The notes under the pieces: generated by a model
What the model was told of the DNA's origin: nothing
The model's database searches: none
What the model saw: only the letters and a program-made list of their open reading frames with translations
Part shown: one piece after another, positions 24,476 to 57,376 of the stretch
How positions within the stretch are numbered: position 1 is the stretch's first letter
Layout: every line of letters begins with the position of its first letter
From: Pseudisothecium myosuroides
Taxonomy: Eukaryota > Streptophyta > Bryopsida > Hypnales > Lembophyllaceae
Reading direction: 5' to 3'
Assembly: GCA_951799445.1 (NCBI GenBank)
Contig: OX637295.1
Location: 26,474,001 to 26,538,000, forward strand
DNA length: 64,000 nt
Position numbers and translations under genes: made by a program

Positions 24476-25408
24476 TTAAACCCTAAAGTTCCTTGACTAT
24501 GTTCTCACCAAAAATGTTCCAAAACTGCCATTTCTAGTACAAGTACCAAATTTTTGAAAAATAACATTTTTGGACACATATAACCATAGGATCTTGTAGT
24601 ACTCTGGTTTGAGAATATGTGGAAAAAATTTCAGAAATTTCCATCATGTAGATTGGAAGATATTAGCGTTTGAAGTGGCAAAAGTCCTTTTTTTGGCCCT
24701 ACAAAAAAACGGGCAGCTGCACTTCACAAGGTCAGATTATTATGAAAAAAATTCCAAAATTGTTGTGCTTCTTTGGATTCATTCTTTAGGGCAAGTTGGC
24801 TACATGCTTGGAAATTTTCAGATTATTTGGAATTGTACAACATATAGGAAAAAAATGGTAAGCAAAAAGAAGTAAAGAATGGTTAAAAACACTAAATTGT
24901 TCAAAAGTTAATTATGGAATTGAAAAATGACAATCTCAATGATTGCAATGTTTTAATAAACAATATATATCCTACAATTTTATTTTTTTTGAAAAATATT
25001 GAAAATTGAGTGAAATAAACAACTTCAAAGTTTATTTTAGAATAGACAATCCATAACTGCTCGCAAACTAAAAATCTTCATATCATTTGACTCATTGATC
25101 AAAATGGAATGATTCAAAGCTTTCCACGTATATATGAATCTAATAAACCAATTTCAAATTTTTATTTTTGAAAAAAGTGATTTTTTCTGATCTGCTCAGA
25201 CTACCCAAGTTGAGAAACAAACAACACATTAGGCCATAACTTTTGACTCGTATTTTGAAATGTCATGAAATTTGGTGCATATGAAAGATATTCCTTGTCC
25301 CCACTTTCTATAAAAATTTCATCCCAAAATATGCAAATCTCTAGTCACACGTACCTGCCCAAAATTTCTATGTTGCCAAAAAATGCATGTTGGTCCTTTA
25401 GGGGTTAA
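24476..25408. mobile_element. TTAA-bounded element, family B, copy 2 (inverted)
   Basis: 933 bp, starting TTAAACCCTAAAGTTCCTTG and ending GGTCCTTTAGGGGTTAA. It is the reverse complement of copy 1 over its full length, including the shared 88-codon frame at 24609-24875 (plus strand). The two copies form a large inverted pair around 21208-24475. Confidence 0.8.
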
Positions 25409-25559
25409 ACTCGTATCAATAAGATGAAGTGCTCCTTAAGCGCTCCTTCCAATTAATAATTCAAAATGAAAAAGAAGAGAAATGAGATGGCAAATTGCAC
25501 AAAATCAATCCGGCAACGGCCGGCAATAGTTCAACAGTTAACTGTACCTTAATTATATG

Positions 25560-25760
25560 AAACCTCCCAAATGTCTCCCTACAAATCCCCGTTTGCATCT
25601 TCACCTCCGACATCCTCCTCCTCCTTCGATCGCTTCCCATTTGCATCTGCACCTCCGACCTCCGACTAAAGTTGATCCCCGCTCTCATTTGCACCTTGGA
25701 CCCACCTCCTCCTCCTCCCAATCAAGTCTTGTACCTACAACTTTGGTATACTCTCTTTGG
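25560..25760. repeat. short CT-rich tandem repeat
   Basis: TTTGCATCTTCACCTCCGAC, ATTTGCATCTGCACCTCCGA and ATTTGCACCTTGGACCC recur with spacing of roughly 45-60 nt. The resulting His/Leu/Pro-rich frames are taken as by-products. Confidence 0.45.
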
Positions 25761-25826
25761 AAATATGCATATTTATCCAACAAGTACTGGTGAAATTGAC
25801 CATTAATTAGTTCTATAAACGGACAA

Positions 25827-26446
25827 TCAACCTGCGAATCGAGCAACCAAGGCCATGTGTTGATTCCGTTCCTCAGTGCTGGGGAGACCCTCTGGCCCTT
25901 GGGTGTGTTCGATATTGCTGGGACTCAAGTCCTCAAACAACTCCGGCTCGGAAAAAGATTGCTCCTGCCACCTAGAAATAAATCGCTTCCACATTTCTAC
26001 CAATGGCACGAAGAAATTGTCATGCTCTTGTCGAAACCGCACCTGTTGCTCATGGCAATACTGCATGAACCGTGCTTGCCTGCCAAAGGCAACAAATTGC
26101 GCCTCAAATCTTGCTTCTAACCTTGCCATGTGCGTAGGTTTAGAAGCAAGATTTGAGGCGCATTTCCTGTCGCATATACCTCTAAGTTTCCTCCACCGAC
26201 CCGTAGGCCATCAACCTTACCTTGAAAAGCGCCCTTCTTGTAGAAAGATCAATTAAGTACATTGAAAGATGTACCACATTTGGATCCTGCTCTTGCCTCC
26301 GCCTATAGCTTGCAAATTGCTCCGTGGTGCCCAATTCCCTCAACATTGACTCAAAGTAAACCTTACGCCACAAAGCATCTGGTGCTTGCAACGTCCTATC
26401 CAAAACATCCCCCATCATCCCTAACACAAATGCAGTAGCGCCATCC
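25827..26446 (-). pseudogene. broken gene or exon of unknown family
   Basis: Reading on the minus strand from 26446, where AACAG/GAT looks like a splice acceptor, a frame runs through FVLGMMGDVLDRTLQA, ALWRKVYFESMLREL and SMYLIDLSTRRALFK to a TAG at about 26182. The same frame then continues MRQEM, is interrupted by 34 extra bases at about 26164-26131, and resumes MARLEARFEAQF through EMWKRFISRWQEQSF to a stop at 25827. Removing only the stop and the insertion would leave a continuous frame of about 200 codons. The composition is protein-like with helical charged stretches. I do not recognise the family. It may be transposon-derived or lineage-specific. Confidence 0.45.
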
Positions 26447-26885
26447 TGTTTTTCCAAACATAGTTGTCACATTAGATGGACCTTCCGCCCAAACCGTCCG
26501 ATTGACTTGCTCGCCTGGGACGTCCAGTGACCTTAATCTGCCCAATGTAATTACTTTAAGGTAATCACATTAACCGTCCAGTCTATCCAATGTGTCCGCC
26601 CAAATAGGACGTTCGATGATCCTAACTTGCCCAATATGACAACAATGCTTCCGAAAGCATTGTGACCAAAAAATCGAAGAACAATAGCAAAAAATTCCCA
26701 TGCAGCCTAAAAATGAAAACTAGTATGAGAGGCAAGCAGGTGGGAGAGAAGGCTTGAAACTAGACAAACAATGTTTAAAAAAACACACCAAGAAACTGGA
26801 CAAACAAAACCGATACATCAACTTCGGGGTCTTGGCTTCCGGGTCTTCCTGGTCTTCATGGGATTAGCTTTTAGGATTTGCTTCC
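26447..26885. other. intergenic stretch, no gene seen
   Basis: Possible continuation of the broken gene upstream of its acceptor. No coherent second exon was found. At 26525-26640 a CCAATGT/AATGTG-type segment repeats imperfectly. Confidence 0.3.
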
Positions 26886-27105
26886 AAAACCCCTAAAGGA
26901 CCAGACAATGTTTTTTGGCAACATAGATTTTTTGGGCAGGCTGTTGTAAATACAAATTTGTGTATTTTAGGCTGAAAATTTATTAAAAGGTAAAGGCAAG
27001 GAATATCTATTAAATGCACTAAATTTCATGGCATTTGAAAAAACTAGTGAAGAATTATGGCCTAATTTGTTACTTTTTTCGTAAATGGATAGAACGGGCA
27101 AGGAC
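26886..27105. mobile_element. truncated TTAA-family (B/C-like) end
   Basis: It begins AACCCCTAAAGGACCAGAC, followed by GTTTTTTGGCAACATAGA and further blocks in the order seen at the left end of families B and C, including AATTATGGCCTAATTTGTTA. It stops after about 220 bp with no right end. The TTAA itself is lost (AAAA). Confidence 0.6.
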
Positions 27106-30022
27106 GTATACAGTGTGTTAAAAATTATGGAAGTCAACCTATGATTGGAGGGCAGGGGATAGGGCAGGTCAGACTACAAAGTACGTGACGGGTTCCAGCA
27201 TGGGGATATTTTTGACATAGGATTCAAGCGCTCTGGCAGTTGCTGCCATTTCATATATTGCAGAACAACAGTTGGGCGTTCCAGGCAGATGAAAGAGCGG
27301 TGAACCAACTAACCATTTGAATTGAATAGCTCGTAGGCACAAACTAGTGTTTACATGAAATTAGAAGACCATCAAAGAGCAAAGATTGACATGTAAAAAT
27401 ACCACTTCTTCTTTATTTCAATGGTAATACTCTTGTTTTTTCAATCATTAGTGAAAGGCAATAAAGCTACAGCATTCTAGAGAGTAGGCTGAACATCTGT
27501 AGTTCAAATTGAGCCATGACTTTTTTTGCCTTCCGCTTTCAAAATTGAAATATTCTTAAGAAAATATATAAACAGCTGTCAAGAAGCTCCAATACTGGGT
27601 TGCTTGTCCTCCACAATTCATTACAACACTCTCAAAAGATGTGAATGCTACATTACATTGTGTTTATATTGCATTTTTTCTATTGGATACATTTACACTA
27701 AAGGGAGAATATCTTTACCTTGAATAAAATAAGCTCACTTAGTTTAAAGGGCAAAAATATTCCACTATATTGTATATCTTTACAATTTTAATCCCTCATT
27801 GTTGTGGAATTTTATTATATATTTTTTTCAAAATTAAGATATCCCTATATAAGGGCTATTGCAAGAATAACTTAATGTTATTGTCTCAATTATGTTGTTT
27901 TTGGCTATACTAGTATTGTCAATACTGCAAGACCTACAAGTACCATGCAAGAGTAGCATAGGTTAAGTCATGAAATTGAATTAAAAAATCATTAAAAAAT
28001 CATTAAAAATCATTAAAAATTCATTAAATTTATTAAAAATATTAAAAATATTAAAAATTAGGATTAAAAATTAAATTAAAATTAAAAAAATCAATAAAAA
28101 ATCAATGTTGCACTATACATTAGTATTGACTATAGACTACTACAGAGCCCGAAGGACCAAAAAATAACAAAAAATGGATAGTTACATTTTCATTTTCATT
28201 TTTCTTAAAGTTTAAAAAAAAATTCAAAAAAAAAAATCAAAATTTTTTTTCCTAATTTTTTCAAATTTGAAGGTGCTACTTCTCAAACATTTGTATGTTT
28301 GAGAAAAATAATTGTTATCTTTGCACTTGTACAAAGGTGGTGCACTTTGAACACATGTGGAAGGTGGACACTTTATTTACTTTTTTGAATCTCTTTGTGG
28401 ACTTTAGTAACTTTAGCAGAGTTCTTGTCTTCCAATTTTGACCTTCAATTATGCATTTTAGATTGAAAATTTTACTAAACCTTCTAAAATGGCAAAAGTA
28501 GACATCCAATTGGGGGCTATTTAAAAATAGTAAAATAATTTTCAAAAATGAAAAAAATGATTCAATATTTGCAACTACCACATGTACATTTATGTTAAAT
28601 TTCATATAAAATTGACAAACAATGCAATAGTTATGAGCAAAAAAAAACATGTCCAAAGCCTAGAGGACATAAAAAAAGACATGTCTTTCTTGGAATGACC
28701 CAGGAAACTATGTATGAAGATTGACTTCTTTTGACTTGGAAATTTTTCAAGTGGATTTGTGAGTCATAGACATTCTACATACATTTCAATATCTTGAAAT
28801 CTATAATTTTGGACTTTTTGAAAGAAGCAATATTTATAGTATTGTTTGAAAGCTTATAAAATTTTAAATAGAAACTATGTACCCAAAAGATATTGTACAG
28901 CCTGTGGTTGCCTAGCCCCTCGCCTCAAAAAATTACAAGGCCGTTGATGGGTTTTGCACAAAATCAAGACCCTCTCTTAAGTCGTTGATTTTAATGTTAA
29001 AATCATATTGTTACTACAAATCTTTGTCGTTGGATCTTTCTTGAAAAAAATATGGATCCTCCCAAATGCCGTTGATTTCTTGAAAAAGATGAAGCCATTA
29101 ATGTCTATCAAATACAATCTTGGTTGTCCAAATACGAATACATATATGGCTACAAAATATATATATATATATATATATATAGAGACAATATATGAAAATA
29201 TAGAGTACATACGGAATACATATGTATTCACACAAATTCATGTAGATATATCCCATATCAATTGTAGGTTCTACAGGCTCTACAAGAATACAAATATGGG
29301 TTTGGGGTGCATTTGCAAAAACAATTTTTGAATACATTTTAGAAAGAGATGTGCTCCAATTTTTGGATGTGAAAGTTCAACAACCAACAAAAAAGTTACA
29401 TGTGTACCCCTTTTAGAATTTTTGTAAAAGCTTGATAACCATTGGTTGAATGACACATGTACCCCACTCATGTTTTCATACTTGGATTTCTGAGAAATGT
29501 TCAATTTTACAAAGAGACTATTATAGTTTGGTGCTAAAAATGAAGACACAATGTTGTGCAAATCAAATTGCCATAGTTTAACAAAAAAAACAATATATTG
29601 TATTTAATTTCCTTAAAGTTGTAGGTGTTCTTTATATTTTACTTATTTTTGAATGATTTTGCCTCTTTCAATATGATTGTTTGCAAAAACAATTTCTAAG
29701 ACATTGTAGTGGAATTCAAAAATGAATCAAATTTAATGATTTCTTAAATTTGAAGTATTGGCACTAGTACAAAGTACATCACAAGGTAGATCACTAAAAC
29801 TTCTATTCTTTTTTTTTTCTTCTTTTGAGTGGTAAAACAAATTCAAAATTATATATAGTTTTGATGAAATCCACAAGAACATATACTTTACAAGTATTCA
29901 ATGAAACTAGAGTAAATAATTGAACAAAATCTCATATATTCATATATAGCAAAATTTATTACTACAATTATAGATCATAAATCATATTGGGGATTATATC
30001 ATGTTTGCATAAGTCAACTTCC
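27106..30022. other. AT-rich intergenic stretch with simple repeats
   Basis: No gene recognised. 27965-28105 is a low-complexity run of ATTAAAAATCATTAAAAAT-like units. A (TA)n microsatellite lies at about 29157-29182. The overlapping open frames on both strands at 28977-29337 come from that microsatellite. Confidence 0.45.
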
Positions 30023-30758
30023 TCAACCCTTAAAGGACCAAACACCATTTTTTGGCAACATAGCAATTTTGGGCAGCTCACTATGAATGGAAATTTTTAC
30101 ACAAGATGTGCCCGAGGAGTAGCTTCAAGGCCCAACAATTTTCATAACTTTTGACTACATGGGTAAAAAGTTATCGCATGATATGTAATTTTTCATGTTC
30201 AGTGGGCAGCCCGGGCAGCTCAAAAAAATTCTTTAAAAATCACTTTTTTGAAAAAAATAAATTTGAAATTGGTTTTATAGATTTAGATGTACTTGGAAAG
30301 CTTTGAATCATTCCATTTGGATTAACGAGTCAAGAGTTATGAGGAGTTTTAGTTTGAAGGTAGTTATAGAATTTCTACTCTAAAATAAACTTTGAAGTCC
30401 TTTATCTAACTCAATTTTTAATATTTTGGAAAAAATAAAAACATTGGGTGTAGATTGTTTAATACAACATTGCAACCGTTTTTGTCAATTCATACAAATG
30501 TGACCTTGTGAAGGGCAGCTACCTAATTTTTTGCAGGGACAAAAAAATGATTTTTGTCAATTCAATCGCTAATATCTTGCAATCCACACTGTGGAAAATT
30601 CTGAAAATTTTTCCACATCTTTTTAAACTAGTGTACTACAAGATCCTACAATTACATGTGTTCAAAAATGTTTTTTTTCTAAAATTTGGTATTTATATTA
30701 GAAATGGCAGTTTTGGAGCGGTTTGATGAAATCATAGTCAAAAACATTTAGGGGTTAA
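30023..30758. mobile_element. TTAA-bounded element, family B, copy 3 (shortened)
   Basis: About 736 bp, starting TCAACCCTTAAAGGACCAAA (TTAA mutated to TCAA) and ending AAACATTTAGGGGTTAA. The interior follows the order of B1 and B2 but with internal loss. It is clearly older than copies 1 and 2. Confidence 0.65.
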
Positions 30759-33478
30759 AATATTAGTTATATTTGCATAATATCTTAAGTTAATATCATT
30801 GATATTTTTGAGTCGATAAGTATTATTGAAACCTCAAGTTACTCTTCTAAACTATGTATGCAACTTCTCAAAGCATTGTAATAACCCTTGGAGTATTTTA
30901 ATATCTTCTAGAAGATTGTCGATTTCTTTGAAAAAACTTCAAAACATAGTGGTAGTACATATTGAAGACAAGATAGTAGAAACTTCATTTTTCCCAACAC
31001 AAGTTGTGGAACACTATAGAATTTTTTTTGTATTCTTACATAATACAAGTATATTGTGATATACTGACATCATTTTTGAAACTACCTTCTCTTTATTGAT
31101 ATTTTGTTAAGTCTATATCTATTGAATGATATTTTGCCTTAGTTATCAATGATCGTTGTTAGTATGTTGCTTTAATATAGTTTAATTAATTTATCTATGA
31201 CTTAGTTTTGATCCATACCCTACTATGTTCCATCTCTATATCTTACTTAGAATCCTTGTTAATACTCTATCTAGGTATAATTGATTGATTTGTCCTAACA
31301 TTTACTATGAGTTTTTGAATATTGTGTTAAATTTAGGTGGGAACCTTTCAACAAAATTTTACTATTTGATTTTTAAATTGTAGTAAGTAAAATTTTCAAG
31401 ATCTAAAATTCTTCAATAAATTCAAATCCTTAAGTATAAGATCACAAACTCTTCTCAACTTACATTCCTTAAACAAGCTTGAAGCAATCTATGACTATAA
31501 CAAACTTGAAGCACTCTATAGTGAAATCATAACATGGTCAAATTGAGGTATCAAAAACATTAGTTTCACTTTCAACCTTATATTCAATTAGGGGTGTATT
31601 TGGAACTTTTTAATAATGGAAAATATCCCTTAGTCTAAATATTCTATTAAATATAACTACGTTGTCATTGATAGGATTTACCAAAGTTAGGTTTCATAAA
31701 CCCTTCTAAGAAGGCTTCTAAGAAGGGATTTTTACTAGTCTTTAGTGAGTTACAAAATATAAGTGGCTTAGAATTCTCTTGTAGCTTTGGTTTGCCACAT
31801 ACGGAGAACATCTGACAAAAGTCTACCCACTAGTTACCAACAATAATTTTAGAAGTGATTTAGTGATAATAGTATTTTCAATTAATTATAGGTATTTTTT
31901 TAAATGTCTATTATTTTCTAGGGACCATTGTCTATAAATGGACTTTTAAAAATTTGGATAGTTTTTTTACGATCTCAATTTTTAATCTTATTTTAAATTC
32001 TTTTATTATGAAGATGTAAGATTTAATAGCTTTCTAGGAATAATAATTTTTACTTCAATTGTTGCCCAATATCGAAAGTTATGTCATCCAAAATAAAAAT
32101 AGTCAAGACTTGTCAAATCTTCTTTCAAAGAACCTAAAATTAAATGTTTTAAATTTTTCTTTCACAGAATATGTTTTTGCCTATCCAAAAAGCTTTGATT
32201 CATTCCATTTGGATTAGTGATATGAAAGTTATGGATGCTATTACATTCTTACATATTGAAGAATGTATCGCTTACATTTTAACCCTTCTATCTAGTATAC
32301 AAACATTCATAAATTAATTATTTTTATTTAGTTGTGTCTTTAAATAAAATTGATAAAAATTGATAATAATAATATTTATAGTATATTTTCAGCATTAAAA
32401 AATAGATTTTTAAAAATTATTTATTATGTTTCTCTTGAAGATCTTATGCAAAAGTGTCCATTGCAAACTTGATTGGTGTTGAAAGTTTATAGAGATGAGC
32501 CTCAAAAATACCAAAATTTGGAAAAAAAGATCACAATATAAATTCATAGAAGAAATTTGCAAAAGTAGCTTTTGATATATTGTAAATTGATTTTGGTTCT
32601 ACTTGATATATCCTTTAATGTCATATTTTTAAAAATTTTAATGACCATAATTTTTGATTTGACAAGTAAAAAGACAATAGAAATATTTCAAACCATTCAC
32701 AATTTAAGCTCCCTCATGATTAACAATTAATGGACATTTGAGGTCTTGGGAAGGCAATCTAAGTTTGGATTTAGAATCTTTTTTAAATGGGCATCATATA
32801 GCTTGTTCAAATGATCAATCAATTATGAGTTTCCACCTACTTCCAAGCCATGGGCAACCTCAAAGCCATTATTCAAAAAATTTATCAAACTTTTCCATAC
32901 AAAAACTATAGGTTCAAATTGTAATTTAAAATCCAAGGCTTAAATTGACATAAGCACCTTATGAAGACAAAGAGAATGATACCAAGGAAGTTTACATATA
33001 GTCAAGTAGTGAAAGAGTTTTCTTGAAGATTCTTTGAAACTTAACTCTAGAATGATACCAAGGAAGTTCACATATAGTCAAGTACTGAAAAAGTTTCTTG
33101 AAGATTCTTTGAAAATCCAAACCCTCAAGCTTGGTCTATCATTTAAGGACTAATCATAATAATCTCTCAATCCATATACAATTGTTGTGTTATATTTTCC
33201 TCTATGATCCATAACACATAGTTTAAAATCGTACAATTACAATTCATTTAAACTTGATAAAACTAATAAAAATTGAATCTTTAGTTATTTTTTCACAAAC
33301 TCCAAGAAAATTAAATAAGACAGGGAAGAATTACATGATTTTCTTGTAGGAATAGATTCAAGGTTTAGGGCCTTCTTCTTCATTGGTTCTTGAATATGGA
33401 TAAGTAAATTCAAAATCACTTTCACTTTCACTTATCGTTGCATATCAAAGTACCACAAGTTAGAGACTTATTGTATCA
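30759..33478. repeat. AT-rich stretch with decayed element fragments
   Basis: No gene recognised. Around 32160-32240, AAAAGCTTTGATTCATTCCA followed by TTTGGATTAGTGATATGAAA matches the interior of family C. Around 32480-32545, a reverse-orientation block (GATGAGCCTCAAAAATACC) matches family A. These are relics of the same families that remain intact elsewhere. Confidence 0.4.
32973..33115. repeat. 76-bp tandem duplication
   Basis: AGAATGATACCAAGGAAGTT begins at 32973, and a near-identical unit begins at 33049 (TTTACA versus TTCACA, AGTAGTG versus AGTACTG). The second unit ends GAAGATTCTTTGAAA like the first. This is a recent local duplication with few changes. Confidence 0.75.
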
Positions 33479-34421
33479 TTAACCCCTAAAGGCCCAAGGC
33501 CTTTTTTTCTACCAAAAAAACATCAAAACTGCCATTTCTATAGCAAGGAGTAAAAAAAAATGAAAAATGTTTTTTTTTCACATCTAACCGTATGATCTTA
33601 CACCTAACTAGTATGAGAATGTGTGGAAAAAATTTCAGAATTTTTGACCGCTCAGATTGCAAGAAATCTGCGTTTAAAGTGGAAAAAACAAGTATTTCAG
33701 CACATTGCGGGACTAGATTTTTTTACTTTAAACATTTTTCACTTAAAATTTTTGCACTACAGAGTTTTGTGCTTCAAATCTTTATAGTGGAGAATTGAGT
33801 TGACAGTCTAGGGGAAAAAAAAATATTCAAAAAAACTTAATTATCATTCCTAAGAAATTTATTAAGTAGAAGTAGGTACGAGATAGAAGGAAAATCTAAA
33901 ACATTAATATATTTTAGATGGAATCAAAATACACTAATCCCAATGGTGAGATTGTTCTAGCAAGTAAACTAAACCATGAGAATTTTATTTTATTTTAAAT
34001 TGCAAAAATAGCATTTAGAAATGAATCCTACAAGTTATTTTTTTCAAGAAGATGCTCTAACTGTCCGAAAAACAAGAATGTCCATAACTTTCTCATAACA
34101 AATCCAAATGAAATGAATCAAAGCTTTCCAGATAGACAAAAATATAATCTACAAGAAAAAAAATATTAAAAAAAAAAAATCAAATTTTTGCCAAATTTTT
34201 CTTGCTGCCCGGACTGCCCAGTTACGAAAAAAAGTAACATATTTGGCCATAACTTTTGACTCCTATTTCCAAATGTCCTGAAATTTAGTGCATATGAAAG
34301 ATATTCCTCGCGCCCACCTTCTATTAAAATTTCAGCTTAAAATATGGAAATCTCTAGTCACACGGACCTGCCCAAAATTTCTATACAGCCAAAAAACGCA
34401 GTCCGGTCCTTTAGGGGTTAA
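33479..34421. mobile_element. TTAA-bounded element, family C, copy 1 (inverted)
   Basis: 943 bp, starting TTAACCCCTAAAGGCCCAAG and ending CCGGTCCTTTAGGGGTTAA. It is the near-identical reverse complement of the copy at 60672-61612. The right part shares the B-family GCGTTTTTTGGC end. The left part shares an AAGGCC/GGCCTT end with family A, so C looks like a combination of the two. Confidence 0.8.
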
Positions 34422-34438
34422 GAACCCATATTGATCCT

Positions 34439-34667
34439 TAACCCAGGAAGGACGCCGCGGACAATAAGTGTCCGATGAATGACAAGGGATTCTCCAATGT
34501 AGGACAGAACTACAACTATTCATCCTTGGAGTTTTTTGTGGAAAGTGGAGAACATCTACAGTAGCTTGACTTCCAATGAATACTTTTGGATTTTTTTATT
34601 CCAATGACTCTCACGGTTATACAATGCATGATTTCCAGGGTCACCCCTCGCGTCCTTACAGGGTTAA
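34439..34667. mobile_element. short TTAA-bounded element, family D
   Basis: 229 bp, starting TTAACCCAGGAAGGACGCC and ending GCGTCCTTACAGGGTTAA, which are clear inverted ends of about 18 nt. It sits 17 bp after the family C element. No coding capacity. Confidence 0.65.
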
Positions 34668-35586
34668 AGGATGAGTTGGTCACCATAGATACCATCTTTT
34701 GGGGGTACCATGTGAATCATTTGCTTAAAAAGAAACAAGAACACTCACTGGAGATCAAACTAATATGCAAGACCTTCCTTTTCCACCCAAAATTCCAAAG
34801 ATGAACATTTACCTTTCTATCTTACATAGAAGGATTCTCTATCATGCATCAGACAATAACCATCCACTGCATCGTTCAAGGGTTAACTCTTCTTCCATGC
34901 AATACGTGCAGTCTAAAGTTTTCAATCCTTAACGTTTACATTTTAGTCAAAGATTGGGTTGCATATTTGAATTTATTTGAGGAATGCAAAGACCATTGCA
35001 CATTGAATCTACAAAACTGAAATATATGATTAAAATACATTTCTTCAAAGTTTTAAAAAACTTCATGTTTCAGCCAGATGCAGCAGGCAACAGCTGCGAA
35101 TACAAAATAAAGAATCTGTACATAAATTTCACCTATGTTCACATGCAGAACGTAAAATTGGTCCTACCAAACCAAGCTTTCTACCCGACACGTCTTAGAA
35201 TCATCAACACGAGGGATTGTGTAGTCTCAATGAACTCAATATTAACCCTTCTCCACGCTGAACCTGAGAATAACAGAGCCAGCATTATCCATTGCATTAG
35301 TAAAAGAGAACTCCGATTCAATGTTCGTCTACAATTCACTTGAGATGAAAAAAATCTAAACGTAAAGGGCCATCCTGCCCACGAATATGATGGTACTCCA
35401 CATATAGAAACTTAGCCGTTGGTCATACTAATCATCGTCAAAAAAGAGAGGAATAGGACACAATAAACACAAACACTTACAAAGAGAAATAACTTACCAA
35501 CGCAGGCAATAATACATCCCAGTTGATGCCAGCAACCGAGATCTGCAATTGCAATACGTCCTTCTCATTCAGACACGGCCAGCTAT
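34668..35586 (-). other. 3' flank of the BEACH gene
   Basis: It contains the 3' UTR of the minus-strand BEACH gene and the spacer to the repeats. A 119-codon plus-strand frame at 34984-35343 is antisense to this region and has no recognisable domain. No clear poly(A) signal was identified. Confidence 0.4.
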
Positions 35587-57308
<21,722 letters not shown>

Positions 57309-57369
57309 TCTCCTCTACCACCCTCCCGCAGTGGAGCTGCAAACCTGCGAAGATCAAACATATCATCGC

Positions 57370-57376
57370 TTTTATA
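57370..57376 (-). promoter_or_regulatory. candidate TATA box upstream of the BEACH gene
   Basis: TATAAAA on the minus strand, 62 nt before the predicted ATG at 57308. If used, the leader would be only about 35 nt. An alternative is that GATCTTCGCAG/GTTTGC at about 57344 is a splice acceptor of a leader intron, with transcription starting near 58.2-58.9 kb. The sequence alone does not decide between them. Confidence 0.25.

Noticed and set aside
20818..25408. 88-codon frames shared by 20818-21084 (-) and 24609-24875 (+) as a conserved protein
   Set aside because: They lie inside reverse-complement copies of the same repeat, so identity at the DNA level explains the match. Family C copies lack the equivalent full frame.
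25557..25793. His/Leu/Pro-rich open frame
   Set aside because: A by-product of the CT-rich tandem repeat. No independent evidence of coding.
29100..29337. overlapping frames on both strands near 29.1-29.3 kb
   Set aside because: They are produced by the (TA)n microsatellite (Ile/Tyr runs).
34984..35343. 119-codon plus-strand frame
   Set aside because: Antisense to the BEACH 3' flank, no family resemblance, and composition typical of AT-rich non-coding DNA.
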